Of a DNA stretch of 64,000 nt, positions 9,434-18,232 are shown piece after piece; the first letter of the stretch is position 1; the number at the start of each line of letters is the position of its first letter. This stretch comes from Streptomyces sp. NBC_01288. GTDB lineage: Bacteria; Actinomycetota; Actinomycetes; Streptomycetales; Streptomycetaceae. The DNA lies in NCBI RefSeq assembly GCF_035982055.1, contig NZ_CP108427.1, positions 434,001 through 498,000 of the forward strand, written 5' to 3'. The notes beneath the pieces are model-generated. The model saw nothing but the letters and a program-made list of their open reading frames with translations. It searched no databases and had not been told where the DNA came from. The position numbers and the translations under genes were made by a program.

Positions 9434-11194
9434 ATGACGACAGATCCTCCCAAGACGCGCGCCCCGCGCCGCCCGGCCGCCGACGACCGGTACAAGTGGA
9501 CGGCACTGACGAACACGACCGCCGCGGTCTTCATGTCCGCGCTGGACGGCTCCATCGTGCTGATCGCCCTGCCGACGATCTTCCGGGGCATCCATCTCGA
9601 CCCGCTCGCGCCGGGCAACATCGCGTATCTGCTGTGGATGATCATGGGATACCGGCTGGTCCAGGCCGTGTTGGTGGTCACGGTGGGGCGGCTCGGCGAC
9701 ATGTACGGCCGGGTCCGGATCTACAACTCCGGGTTCGCGGTCTTCACCTTCGCCTCGGTCCTGCTGTCCTTCGACCCCTTCGACGGCGGCCGCGGAGCGA
9801 TGTGGCTCATCGCCTGGCGGGTGCTCCAGGCCGTGGGCGGCTCGATGCTGACCGCGAACTCGGCCGCGATCCTCACCGACGCCTTCCCCGAGGAACAGCG
9901 CGGCTTCGCCCTCGGCATCAATCAAGTCGCCGCCCTGGGCGGGATGTTCATCGGTCTGGTCGCCGGCGGTCTGCTGTCGGCCTGGGACTGGCGGGCCGTG
10001 TTCTGGGTGAACGTGCCCATCGGCGTGTTCTTCACGGTGTGGGCGTACCGCACCCTGCGCGAGACAGCGAAGCACGACGGCGGCCGCATCGACTGGTGGG
10101 GCAACGTCACCTTCGCCGTGGGCCTCAGCGCCACCCTTATCGCGATCACCTTCGGCCTCCAGCCCTACGGCGGCCACACCATGGGCTGGACCAACCCGCT
10201 CGTCGACGTCCTGATAGCCGGCGGCCTGCTCCTCCTGGCGGCCTTCGTCGTCATCGAGAACCGTGCCTCGGCACCGATGATCCAGCTGAGCCTCTTCCGC
10301 CAACGGGCTTTCACCTTCGGCAACTTGGCGGGCCTGGCCATCTCGATCGGCCGGGGCGGAATGCAGTTCGTGCTGATCATCTGGCTCCAGGGCATCTGGC
10401 TCCCGCTGCACGGCTACGACTACGCCGACACTCCACTATGGGCCGGCATCTTCATGCTGCCGCTGACCGCGGGCTTCCTCGCGGCGGGTCCGGTCTCCGG
10501 GTATCTGTCGGACCGGATCGGTTCCCGGGGGCTGGCCACCGGCGGTGCGGCGCTGTTCGGCGCCACCTTCCTGGGCCTGATGTGCCTGCCGATCGACTTC
10601 GGTTACTGGATCTTCGCGGTGCTGATCGCGCTCAACGGGATCGCCAGCGGGATGTTCGCCTCCCCCAACTCCTCCTCGATCATGGGCAGTGTGCCCGCCC
10701 GGTTGCGCGGTGTCGCCTCCGGCATGCGCGCCACCTTCCAGAACTCCGGCACCGCCGTCTCCATCGGCGTGTTCTTCTCCCTGATGATCGCCGGGCTGGC
10801 CAGGAGCCTCCCGCACACGCTCACCGCGGGACTGCAACAGCAGGGCGTACCGGCCCACTTGGCCGCACAGGTCGGCGGGCTGCCCCCGGTCTCGTCCCTG
10901 TTCGCAGCGCAGCTGGGCGTCAACCCGGTCCAGCACCTGCTCCAGCCCAGCGGAGCCCTGACCCATCTGACGACGGCCCAGCAACACACCCTGACCGGAA
11001 GCGAGTTCTTCCCGAGCCTGATATCCGGGCCCTTCCACTCCGGTCTGGTCATCGTGTTCGCGTTCGGCGCCACCCTCGCCTTCCTCGCCGCGATCGCCTC
11101 CCTGCTGCGCGGTGCCGGCACCGGCCCCACGGCCAAGACCCGGGAACCGCGCAAGGCACCCACCGGCGAGACCCTCGCTCGACCGGACAGGTGA
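9434..11194 (+). CDS. MFS drug transporter, DHA2 family
   Basis: A 586-residue, 14-helix proton-driven exporter of the DHA2 (EmrB/QacA) group. The motif LPTIFRGIHLD after the first helix, GRLGDMYGRVRIY in the 2-3 loop and the long C-terminal half fit the family. The ATG at 9434 begins MTTDPPKTRAP and is preceded by AGGAAGCA at a normal distance. It is the second gene of the MarR operon and probably exports the compound sensed by MarR. Confidence 0.93.
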   Translation: MTTDPPKTRAPRRPAADDRYKWTALTNTTAAVFMSALDGSIVLIALPTIFRGIHLDPLAPGNIAYLLWMIMGYRLVQAVLVVTVGRLGDMYGRVRIYNSGFAVFTFASVLLSFDPFDGGRGAMWLIAWRVLQAVGGSMLTANSAAILTDAFPEEQRGFALGINQVAALGGMFIGLVAGGLLSAWDWRAVFWVNVPIGVFFTVWAYRTLRETAKHDGGRIDWWGNVTFAVGLSATLIAITFGLQPYGGHTMGWTNPLVDVLIAGGLLLLAAFVVIENRASAPMIQLSLFRQRAFTFGNLAGLAISIGRGGMQFVLIIWLQGIWLPLHGYDYADTPLWAGIFMLPLTAGFLAAGPVSGYLSDRIGSRGLATGGAALFGATFLGLMCLPIDFGYWIFAVLIALNGIASGMFASPNSSSIMGSVPARLRGVASGMRATFQNSGTAVSIGVFFSLMIAGLARSLPHTLTAGLQQQGVPAHLAAQVGGLPPVSSLFAAQLGVNPVQHLLQPSGALTHLTTAQQHTLTGSEFFPSLISGPFHSGLVIVFAFGATLAFLAAIASLLRGAGTGPTAKTREPRKAPTGETLARPDR

Positions 11195-11259
11195 GTCGAC
11201 AACCGAGCCCGCACCTCCTCATGTCCCCGCACCCAGCACCCACAGGAGAAGCAACTCCC

Positions 11260-11826
11260 ATGCCACTGACCACAATCGACCCCAGGGCCGCGCTCGTCGT
11301 GGTCGACCTACAGAAGGGCATCGTCTCGGCCCTCACCGACGCCCCGGTCACGGCCGCCGTCAAGCAGGCGACCCGCCTGGCCACCGAGTTCCGGCGCCAC
11401 GGCCTCCCCGTGATCCTGGTCAACGTCACCGGCCGCGCGCCGGGACGTACCGATACCTTCCAGTCCCCCAACACCACATCGCCGCCTGCCGGTTGGGCCG
11501 ACCTCATCGACGAACTCGACGTACAACCGACCGTCCACCTGATCACCAAGCGGCGGCGCAGTGCGTTCCACGACACCGGACTCGACACGCTCCTACGGGA
11601 CTTGGGCGTCACGCAGGTCGTGCTCACCGGCATCGCGACCGGTTCGGGCGTCGAGTCGACGGCACGCTCCGCCTCCGACCACGGCTATCACGTCGTCCTG
11701 GCCACCGACGCCATGGGCGATCCCGACCCCGACTCCCATCGCCACAGCGTCGAGCGCGTCTTCCCCAAGCTCGGCGAGACCGCGAGCACCGCCGAGGTCG
11801 TCGACATGGTGGAGGCGACGCGATGA
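11260..11826 (+). CDS. Isochorismatase-family protein lacking the catalytic Cys
   Basis: A 188-residue alpha/beta hydrolase-like protein of the cysteine hydrolase (isochorismatase) fold. The Asp of VVVDLQKGI and the Lys of ITKRRRSAF are in the expected places, and the GIATGSGVESTARSA segment aligns with the active-site loop, but the position normally held by the nucleophilic Cys is Gly. True isochorismatases also lack this Cys, so it may be a non-thiol hydrolase or a Cys-less subfamily. An AGGAGA site sits 11 bases before the ATG. It is third in the MarR operon and its stop overlaps the next start. Confidence 0.85.
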   Translation: MPLTTIDPRAALVVVDLQKGIVSALTDAPVTAAVKQATRLATEFRRHGLPVILVNVTGRAPGRTDTFQSPNTTSPPAGWADLIDELDVQPTVHLITKRRRSAFHDTGLDTLLRDLGVTQVVLTGIATGSGVESTARSASDHGYHVVLATDAMGDPDPDSHRHSVERVFPKLGETASTAEVVDMVEATR

Positions 11827-12398
11827 CCCTGCTGGGCCGACTCCTGAAGAACCGCAGAGCAGGCGAGACCCACACCGCGTGGAACCTACCCAACCTCCAA
11901 GGCCCCGACCAACTGACCCTCACCAGCCAGGACTTCGGCGACGGTGCCATCATGCCGCTGAAGAACTGCGCGAAGCAGATCGGCGGCGCCGACCTGTCCC
12001 CTCAGCTCGCCTGGACCCCGCTGCCGCCCGGCACCGCCCAACTCCTCCTGGTCGTAGAGGACATCGACGTCCCCATGGCCAAGCCGGCCGTGCACTGCCT
12101 CGCGCTGATCGACCCGTCGGCAGCCGAACAACTGGAACCCGGTGCCCTGGCCGCGCGGCATCCCGGCCCCGGGGTGCGGATCCTCCGGTCCACCATCGGA
12201 CGGGGCTACCACGGTCCCGCGCCCATCAAGGGCCACGGCCCGCACCGTTACGTCTTCGAGCTGTTCGCCCTCTCAACTCCCTTGGACAGCGCGGCCACCA
12301 CAACACCGATCGACCGGGTCCGACCCCGCGCCTTCCTGCCCACCATCAGCGCGCCCGTCCTCGGCCGGGGCCGACTGACCGGCGTCTACGAGCGCTGA
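11823..12398 (+). CDS. YbhB/YbcL-family (PEBP-like) protein
   Basis: A 191-residue protein of the bacterial phosphatidylethanolamine-binding/Raf-kinase-inhibitor-like family. Conserved features are the LSPQLAWTPLPPGTAQLLLVVEDID strand region (about 58-85, given in part), the CLALIDPS segment and a GRGYHGPAPIKGHGPHRY motif that forms the ligand pocket. It starts within the stop of the isochorismatase-like gene (ATGA). Function of bacterial PEBP proteins is poorly known; the context suggests handling of the small molecule exported by the operon's MFS pump. Confidence 0.88.
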   Translation: MTLLGRLLKNRRAGETHTAWNLPNLQGPDQLTLTSQDFGDGAIMPLKNCAKQIGGADLSPQLAWTPLPPGTAQLLLVVEDIDVPMAKPAVHCLALIDPSAAEQLEPGALAARHPGPGVRILRSTIGRGYHGPAPIKGHGPHRYVFELFALSTPLDSAATTTPIDRVRPRAFLPTISAPVLGRGRLTGVYER

Positions 12399-12417
12399 CC
12401 CGCGAAGCCGGACTGCT

Positions 12418-13266
12418 CTACCGCACGAGTGCGGCGGCACTCCGGTACGCCGCAGCGGCAGCGTCCCGTACCGGCAGCGCACGATGCGCGTCGGAGAGGA
12501 TCTCCACACCCCAGGGACCACGGAAACCGGCCGTACGCAGCGCGGCGATGATCCCCGGCAGGTCGAACGAGCCCTCTCCGCACAGGCGTCGGCGATGCAC
12601 GGTGTCCGCGAAGAGCGTGCCGACGACGTCGCTGTCGGCGTCGTTGAGCTCCACGCCCACGATCCGCGACCCGGGCACGTCCGCCAGGTCGGCCGGTGGG
12701 GTGTGGGCGCGCTCGACGTGCCAGGCGTCGATGATGAGGCCGCCCGCCGGATGGCCGGCGGCCTCGACGAGCCGTAGTCCGTCGTGCACGGTCCTGAGGT
12801 TGGACCAGGGCAGCGGTTCGACCCCGAGCCGGGCGCCCACCCCGTCGGCCTGGGCCGCCAGCACGGCGAACTCCTGGGCCCAGACGTCGAGTTCCCAGGG
12901 TTCGTCCGCCACGTCGGGGCCGATCTTGAAGGTGCGGGCGCCGAGCGCCTCGATGGCTCTCAGCATGCCGACCCGGACGGTGTCCGACGCGGCGCGCCGG
13001 GGTCCGTCGGCCCACCAGTCGGTCAGCAGCTCCAGTTCGACATGGCTGATCCCGTTGTCCTCGAAGAGGGACCGGATCCCGGCGATCCCGTACGCGCGCT
13101 CGGCCTCCACCAGGTCCGCGTACAGCAGCCCGAAGGCGGTGAATCCGGCGTCCCGCGCCGCTTCCACCCGTTCCCGCAGGTCGAGCGGACTGCGCTGGTC
13201 CTCCTGGTCGGGAGCGGCGTCACCTGCCGTCGTCCAGCAGGTGGCCAGGAATTCGGCAGCGGTCAC
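12418..13266 (-). CDS. Sugar phosphate isomerase/epimerase-like TIM-barrel protein
   Basis: A 282-residue protein with the AP-endonuclease-2/xylose-isomerase-like TIM-barrel signature: conserved Glu in the VELELLTDWW and GVEPLPWSN strands, an IIDAWHVER strand and a terminal WGVEILSD strand supply likely metal ligands. It lies 73 bases downstream of a second protein of the same fold in the same orientation. Such proteins isomerise or epimerise keto-sugars, inositols or hydroxypyruvate-like substrates; the substrate here is unknown. Confidence 0.85.
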   Translation of the reverse strand: MTAAEFLATCWTTAGDAAPDQEDQRSPLDLRERVEAARDAGFTAFGLLYADLVEAERAYGIAGIRSLFEDNGISHVELELLTDWWADGPRRAASDTVRVGMLRAIEALGARTFKIGPDVADEPWELDVWAQEFAVLAAQADGVGARLGVEPLPWSNLRTVHDGLRLVEAAGHPAGGLIIDAWHVERAHTPPADLADVPGSRIVGVELNDADSDVVGTLFADTVHRRRLCGEGSFDLPGIIAALRTAGFRGPWGVEILSDAHRALPVRDAAAAAYRSAAALVR

Positions 13267-13339
13267 TTCTGGTCCCCGAATTCGTCAAGTACCGCGTCAA
13301 CCATCAGGTATCAGGCGCCAGCCCCGTATACGACTGCTG

Positions 13340-14227
13340 CTACGCGACGCCGCGCAGCACCGAGCGCAGGTGCTCGGCGCTGGCCCACACGTCCTCGACG
13401 GGTCCCTTCGTGGTGGGCTCCTCGGTGAGGATGGTGTCCTGTTCGAGGACGTACCAGCCGTCGTAGCCGCGGGCGCTGAGGTGGGTGACGATGGCCTGGA
13501 CGTCCACGTCACCCGCGCCGAGCGGGCGGTACATGCCCCTGCGCACGGCGTCGGTGTAACTGAGCTGTCCGTCCTGGACCTTGGCGGCGAGGGAGGCGTC
13601 CACGTCCTTCATGTGGGTGTGGGCGATGCGCTCGGGGGCCTGCCGGGTGAGCTCGGCGGGGTCGGTGCCTCCGATGAGGAGGTGGCCGGTGTCGAGGCAG
13701 AGGGAGATCGCCGAGTGCTCCAGGACGCGCTGGACCTCGTCGCCGTTCTCGATCATCGTGCCGACGTGCGGGTGCAGGACGGCGCGTACACCGCGTTCGG
13801 CGGCCAGCGAGGCGAGCCGGTCGAGGTTGGACAGCAGCAACTTCCAGCCGTCGGCGTCGAGTTCGGGCCGGGAGTCGTAGCCGTCCTGGCCGGTGACGGC
13901 CGACAGGACGAGGACCTCCGCCTTCGAGGCGTCGTAGCCCTCCAGGAGCTGTTCGGCCTCGGGCAGCGGGTCGTGTCCGGGCACGTGCAGCAGCAGCGGG
14001 GTGAAGCCGCCGACGGCGTGCAGGTCGTGGTCGGCGAGCGTGCGGGCCATGGCGTCCGGTGCGCTGGGCAGGAAGCCCTCGGGGCCGAACTCGGTGGCGG
14101 CCAGGCCGACTTCGCGCATCTCGTTCAGTACGCGCTCGGGTGTCAACTGGTAGCCCCAGCCGGGTACTTCGCACACGCCCCAGGAGATGGGAGCGCCGGC
14201 GATCCTGTTCAGGGGGGACGTGGTCAT
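13340..14227 (-). CDS. IolE-like inosose dehydratase/sugar isomerase-epimerase
   Basis: A 295-residue TIM-barrel protein. The N-terminal GAPISWGVCEVPGWG followed by TEFGPEGFLP resembles myo-inosose-2 dehydratases (IolE) and related epimerases; later strands show HPHVGTMIE, CLDTGHLLIGG and AHTHMKDVD, which carry metal-binding His, Asp and Glu residues. The ATG at 14227 (MTTSPLNR) was chosen because the open extension to 14323 is low-complexity. Together with the downstream paralogue it may serve inositol or rare-sugar breakdown, but no kinase or dehydrogenase partner is nearby. Confidence 0.85.
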   Translation of the reverse strand: MTTSPLNRIAGAPISWGVCEVPGWGYQLTPERVLNEMREVGLAATEFGPEGFLPSAPDAMARTLADHDLHAVGGFTPLLLHVPGHDPLPEAEQLLEGYDASKAEVLVLSAVTGQDGYDSRPELDADGWKLLLSNLDRLASLAAERGVRAVLHPHVGTMIENGDEVQRVLEHSAISLCLDTGHLLIGGTDPAELTRQAPERIAHTHMKDVDASLAAKVQDGQLSYTDAVRRGMYRPLGAGDVDVQAIVTHLSARGYDGWYVLEQDTILTEEPTTKGPVEDVWASAEHLRSVLRGVA

Positions 14228-14583
14228 GCTGTGGCCTTTCCGAGCTTCCGGTGGGGGTGGGCGACCGCGGCCGGCGGCGTGACGTCCGGGGTCCGGCTCT
14301 CCGCCGACGACGCTTCTTGCCATCGGCGTGCGACGAGCGGTTCCACAGGCGCCATCGCCTTCTCCCTCAACCTCAAGAGACCACCAAAGCTGAAGCGGTA
14401 CCGATCAGCCGGCGGCCAGGCCGTTCACACGGGCGCAACGCTAGACCGGGTACCGGGCAACATTGAAGGGGTGGAATCCATCATTAACCCGTCATCGCAT
14501 ACATCTTTTTTCCATCATCCGTGCCGCCACCGGTACATTCGCCCGGGATCACGGACCGCACGCGGTGAAAGGGGTGCGGTCTC
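14228..14583. other. Divergent intergenic region
   Basis: A 356-base gap between the IolE-like gene and the methyltransferase-like gene. Its right half (about 14450-14530) is distinctly A/T-richer than the surroundings, with TTTTTT near 14505, and is the likely place for both promoters. I saw no convincing gene, long hairpin or perfect operator. Confidence 0.5.
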
Positions 14584-15150
14584 ATGACAGATCGCGAGGT
14601 TCCGTCTCGCGTGGTGGACGCTGAGCGCATCGCCTCAAAGCTGGGCTTCGCGCTGAGCTGTATCCCCGAGGTGGGCAGACTGCTCAAGGTGGCCACGGCC
14701 TCGAAACCCCACGGAGTCGTCGCGGAGAGCGGCACCGGCTCGGGTGTGGGTACCGCCTGGCTGCACAGCGGACTCGGCACCGGTGCCCGTCTGATCACCG
14801 TAGAACGGGATGCGGAACTGGCCCGACGCGCGGCCGGTCTCTTCGCGGACGACGATCGCGTCGACGTCCTCACCGGGGACTGGCGGCTGCTGGAGCGGCA
14901 CGCCCCCTTCGACGTCTTCTTCTGCGACGGCGGAGGCAAGCGCGACGACCCCGAGCGAGTCGTCTCGCTGCTCGCCCCCGGTGGCCTCCTCGTCCTGGAC
15001 GACTTCACCCCGTCGCCCCACTGGCCGCCACGGTTCGACGACGAAGTGGATGAGCTACGCCTGTTCTACCTGACCCATCCGTCCCTCGACGCCACGGAGA
15101 TGCTCACAACACCGTCCACTTCAGCGGTAGTTGCTGCCCGCCGCCCCTGA
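14584..15150 (+). CDS. Class I SAM-dependent methyltransferase-like protein
   Basis: A 188-residue protein resembling O-methyltransferases of the Rossmann type. The SAM motif I is seen as ESGTGSGVGTAWL (about 44-56), motif II as LITVERDAELARRA, and the post-motif FFCDGGG and LVLDDFTPSPHWPP supply the acidic and aromatic positions. The substrate is unknown. Its stop lies 3 bases from the stop of the convergent aminotransferase gene. Confidence 0.8.
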   Translation: MTDREVPSRVVDAERIASKLGFALSCIPEVGRLLKVATASKPHGVVAESGTGSGVGTAWLHSGLGTGARLITVERDAELARRAAGLFADDDRVDVLTGDWRLLERHAPFDVFFCDGGGKRDDPERVVSLLAPGGLLVLDDFTPSPHWPPRFDDEVDELRLFYLTHPSLDATEMLTTPSTSAVVAARRP

Positions 15151-15153
15151 CGG

Positions 15154-16380
15154 TTACCGGGGCGGCTGCTTCAGGAACAGCGCCAGTCCGGTGAGGAGCC
15201 GGTCGACGTCCTCGACGCTGGTGTAGGGCGCGAGCCCGATACGCAGGCCACCGGAGTCGCCGAGACCGAGCCGCCGGGAGACCTCGATGGCGTAGAAGGA
15301 GCCAGAGGGCGCGTACACGTCACGTTCCGCCAGGAAACGGGAGGCGTCCTGCGTGCCCTGCGCGCCGAAGGCCTCGTCCAGGGTCAGGAGCACAGTGGGC
15401 GTGCGGTCGGCCGCCTTCGAGTGGACGGTGACCCCGTCCAGCGCGGCGAGCCCCTGGTCGATACGCGTACGCAGGGTCTCCTCGTGCTGGTGAAGCGCGG
15501 CGAGGCTCGCTGTCAGCCGCCGGCGACGGCTGCCGACGGCGTCCGTGTCGAGACGGGCGAGGACGTCGACCGCAGTGCCCGTCCCGGCGAGCAACTCGTA
15601 GGGCAGGGTGCCGAGTTCGAAGCGCTCCGGAACCGCGTCGGAGGACGGCAGCAGCTTGTCCGGTCGCAGGGTTTCGAGCAGCTCGGGCCGGGCGGCGAGG
15701 ACGCCGTGGTGCGGGCCGAGGAACTTGTACGGCGAGCACACGAAGAAGTCGGCGCCGAGTTCGCCGATGTCGACGAGGGCGTGCGCGGTGTAGTGAACCC
15801 CGTCGACGTACACCAGGGCCCCTACCCCATGAGCCAGCCGGGATATCTCACTGATCGCGGGCCGGGTGCCGATCAGGTTGGAGGCGGCGGTGACGGCGAC
15901 CAGCCGGGTGCGGTCGGACAGGGCGGCGCGGAGGTGGTCCGGGGTGAGTTCGCCGGTCGCGGGATCGAAGTCCGCCCAGCGAACAACGGCGCCGACCCGC
16001 TCGGCGGCCTGGATCCAGGGGCGGATGTTGGCATCGTGGTCGAGCCGGGTGACGACGACCTCGTCTCCGGGCGACCAGCTCGCGGCAAGGGTGCGGGAGA
16101 AGTCGTAGGTGAGCTGGGTGGCACTACGCCCGAAGACGATCCCCGAGGCCTCCGCCCCAAGAAGATCGGCCATGGCCTCGCGCGCCCCGGTGACGATCGC
16201 ATCGGCGTTGCGCTCCCCCGCGGTCACTTGCCCACGGTTCGAAAGCGGGTTAGCCAGCGCCTCCGTGATGGCCTCGATGACCGGCCGCGGCGTCTGTGTA
16301 CCACCGGGACCGTCGAAATGGGCAGGCCCGCCGCTCAGGGCGGGGAACAGGGCGCGCAGGGCGCTGATGTCGTAGGCCAC
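15154..16380 (-). CDS. Cysteine desulfurase-like class V aminotransferase
   Basis: A 408-residue PLP-dependent enzyme of the class V aminotransferase superfamily, closest by motif to the cysteine-desulfurase-like group represented by VC1184. The pyridoxal lysine lies in SPYKFLGPHHG and the preceding YVDGVHYTAH strand supplies the cofactor Asp and His. The start is taken as GTG at 16380 (MAYDISALRALFPAL when translated) with AGGAG nine bases upstream; the longer open frame is composition-driven. The true reaction may be desulfuration or another C-S/C-N cleavage; it has no iron-sulfur cluster partners nearby. Confidence 0.87.
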   Translation of the reverse strand: MAYDISALRALFPALSGGPAHFDGPGGTQTPRPVIEAITEALANPLSNRGQVTAGERNADAIVTGAREAMADLLGAEASGIVFGRSATQLTYDFSRTLAASWSPGDEVVVTRLDHDANIRPWIQAAERVGAVVRWADFDPATGELTPDHLRAALSDRTRLVAVTAASNLIGTRPAISEISRLAHGVGALVYVDGVHYTAHALVDIGELGADFFVCSPYKFLGPHHGVLAARPELLETLRPDKLLPSSDAVPERFELGTLPYELLAGTGTAVDVLARLDTDAVGSRRRRLTASLAALHQHEETLRTRIDQGLAALDGVTVHSKAADRTPTVLLTLDEAFGAQGTQDASRFLAERDVYAPSGSFYAIEVSRRLGLGDSGGLRIGLAPYTSVEDVDRLLTGLALFLKQPPR

Positions 16381-16521
16381 GGAAGTGAACTCCTGTCGAT
16401 GCCGTGTACGGGCCTCGGGGCCCCGGGTGTCCACGACGATCATCGGACATCGAGGTGATTCGGGGCAGTGGGGGAACTGTGCCAACATGCGGCTCCGCCG
16501 CACGGACGCACCCTCGGAGAC

Positions 16522-16591
16522 CGACGAAGCCCAGTCTTTCAGGGCCGCGGGAAGGAGACCGGCGAAGCCAGGTCTTCCAGGGGCGCGGGGA
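16522..16591. repeat. Two imperfect direct repeats in an intergenic region
   Basis: Two ~31-base copies (about 16522-16552 and 16560-16591) share the pattern CGAAGCC...GTCTT.CAGGG.CGCGG, offset by 38 bases. The second copy continues into GGAACTGCGCGACCAGCC, a string I recall as recurrent in Streptomyces intergenic DNA. The element sits between the LuxR gene's stop and the aminotransferase start, and may contribute to RNA processing or termination. Confidence 0.5.
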
Positions 16592-16641
16592 ACTGCGCGA
16601 CCAGCCCCCACCGACCCGCACCCACAAGACGACCCAACCCC

Positions 16642-17448
16642 TCAACGCCCCACCCGCCGCGGCAACAACCCGATCTCCTGCGCCCGCAACACCGTACTCA
16701 CGCGATCCCGCGTGCCCAGCTTCCGGTACAAGCCCTCGACGTGCTTGTGGACCGTACGCACGGAAATGCCCAGGCGGTGGGCAATCGCCGAGGCCGTGAG
16801 CGCGTCGGCGAGCAGCAGCAGGACGGTGACCTGGCGAGGGGTGAGCCGGGAGTCCGCTGTCGCCTCCGGCACCTCAGCCGGTGCCGACGCCGCACGCATG
16901 CGTTCGAGGAGTTGTCGCTGCTGCTCCACGCCCGCCAGCAGCGGCTGCACCTGCTCGGCAGCCCGCACATGGTCCTCGGTGAAGTCGCCGCCGGCACGGT
17001 AGACGAGGCACCCGGTGACCGGGGTGGTCGTGCCAGGGAGAGGTATCGCCAGGACATGGTCGGCGTTCATCAACCGGCTGATCGTCCCCGCGGTGCGGCT
17101 CCGCGCCCACCCCCTCCCGGCCATCCGGCGCGCGGTCCCGGGACGGCGGACGGCGCCGGCCGTGGCGTAGTGGTCCGCGAAGGGGTAACCCCGACGCAGC
17201 ACCGCCATCGACTCGTCCCCGATGTCGTCGATCCGCCCGAGATGCGCCGCGGCGCCGGGCGAGAGCCCCATCGACCCGGCCCGGTCCGTCCACTCGCCGA
17301 GTTTGTAGATCAGCGCCTCGCCACCGCACAGCGCCGGCAGCGCCGCGGCGACCATCGGCCACAACCGCTCGGGTTCCCGTTCGTGCAGAGCCGCCACCGC
17401 GACCGCGAGCATGCGTTCATACGCCCCGGCCGGCCCGCCGCCCGTCAT
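16642..17448 (-). CDS. LuxR-family transcriptional regulator
   Basis: A 268-residue regulator with an uncharacterised N-terminal sensor-like region of about 190 residues and a LuxR-type helix-turn-helix at the C-terminus (RLTPRQVTVLLLLADALTA, then SVRTVHKHVEGLYRKLG). It lacks a receiver Asp motif, so it is not a classical response regulator. Two CACGTACG words upstream may be its own operators. The target is unknown. Confidence 0.85.
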   Translation of the reverse strand: MTGGGPAGAYERMLAVAVAALHEREPERLWPMVAAALPALCGGEALIYKLGEWTDRAGSMGLSPGAAAHLGRIDDIGDESMAVLRRGYPFADHYATAGAVRRPGTARRMAGRGWARSRTAGTISRLMNADHVLAIPLPGTTTPVTGCLVYRAGGDFTEDHVRAAEQVQPLLAGVEQQRQLLERMRAASAPAEVPEATADSRLTPRQVTVLLLLADALTASAIAHRLGISVRTVHKHVEGLYRKLGTRDRVSTVLRAQEIGLLPRRVGR

Positions 17449-17478
17449 ACGCCCTCACGATCCCGCGTGTGTCACGTC

Positions 17479-17502
17479 CACGTACGCACGGCCTCACGTA
17501 CG
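17479..17502. promoter_or_regulatory. Paired CACGTACG words upstream of the LuxR gene
   Basis: CACGTACG occurs at 17479-17486 and again at 17495-17502, a 16-base period, just upstream of the LuxR start at 17448. The spacing and the palindromic CGTACG core suggest a regulator binding site; this is inference only. Confidence 0.3.
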
Positions 17503-17643
17503 TACTTCTCCCCATACCACCACGGCCATCGCACCCGGCAGAATTCACAGCGCTCCGGCAGCGCCTGCGACCGTATGGATCAAGGGAGTTGACGGTACGG
17601 ATCCGCCTGCGCGGGGGACAGGCGGATTTCCGCCGTTCCGGGG

Positions 17644-18138
17644 TCAAGCGCCCGGGACGGGGAACAGCAGGCAACTGCTCGTGGCGTGCGCGAGCAACCG
17701 GTCCTTCTCGTCGAACAGTTGGGCCTGGGCGAGCGCGGTACGCCGTCCGCCGTTCAGCACGGTCCCTACGGCGCGGACGCGCCCGGTGTCGGCGGTGACC
17801 GGGCGCAGGAACTTCACTGTCAGGTCGAGCGACGTGTAGCCCATGCCCTGCGGCAACGTGGACTGCACCGCGCAGCCGGCCGCGGAGTCGAGCAACGTGG
17901 CGTAGACCCCGCCGTGCACGCTGCCGATGGGGTTGTAGTGCTCCTCCCCCGGTATCAGCGAGAACACCGCGTGCCCGTGCTCCACCTCGTCGAGCGTGAA
18001 GTTCAGGGTGGCCCCGATGGGCGGCGCGGGCAGCCGCCCGCCGATCAGTTCCCGCAGGAATTCCAGACCCGTGGACTGGCCTACGGCGGCTGCCGAGACC
18101 CCCGGGTCCTCCCACTCGTACGTGCGTGACCGTCCCAT
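17644..18138 (-). CDS. PaaI-family hotdog thioesterase
   Basis: A 164-residue single hotdog-domain protein. The HGGVYATLLDSAAG segment (residues ~65-80) matches the PaaI thioesterase active-site helix, and LDLTVKFLRPV is the following conserved strand. These enzymes hydrolyse acyl- or aryl-CoA thioesters. GGGAGGT lies 8 bases before the ATG. It is divergent from an HxlR regulator, with which it shares a 94-base promoter region, so it is probably that regulator's target. Confidence 0.9.
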   Translation of the reverse strand: MGRSRTYEWEDPGVSAAAVGQSTGLEFLRELIGGRLPAPPIGATLNFTLDEVEHGHAVFSLIPGEEHYNPIGSVHGGVYATLLDSAAGCAVQSTLPQGMGYTSLDLTVKFLRPVTADTGRVRAVGTVLNGGRRTALAQAQLFDEKDRLLAHATSSCLLFPVPGA

Positions 18139-18195
18139 ACCGCGCTACCTCCCAGGCTGGCTTCCCAAAAAGAAGCTAGATCTCCGTGTAGCTGA

Positions 18196-18208
18196 CTGTC
18201 AATGACAG
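18196..18208. promoter_or_regulatory. Candidate HxlR operator
   Basis: A perfect odd-centred palindrome, CTGTCA-A-TGACAG, lies between the divergent thioesterase and HxlR genes. Its position 25 bases before the HxlR start fits autoregulation and control of the thioesterase. A TAGGCT -10-like hexamer follows at about 18220. Confidence 0.55.
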
Positions 18209-18232
18209 AGCCAGGTGGCTAGGCTGGCGGGC

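Noticed and set aside
9496..11826. 776-codon open frame on the plus strand overlapping the DHA2 MFS gene
   Set aside because: Out-of-frame shadow of a high-GC gene; Arg/Pro/His-rich composition without domains. Only its 3' part in the same frame (11260-11826) is a real gene.
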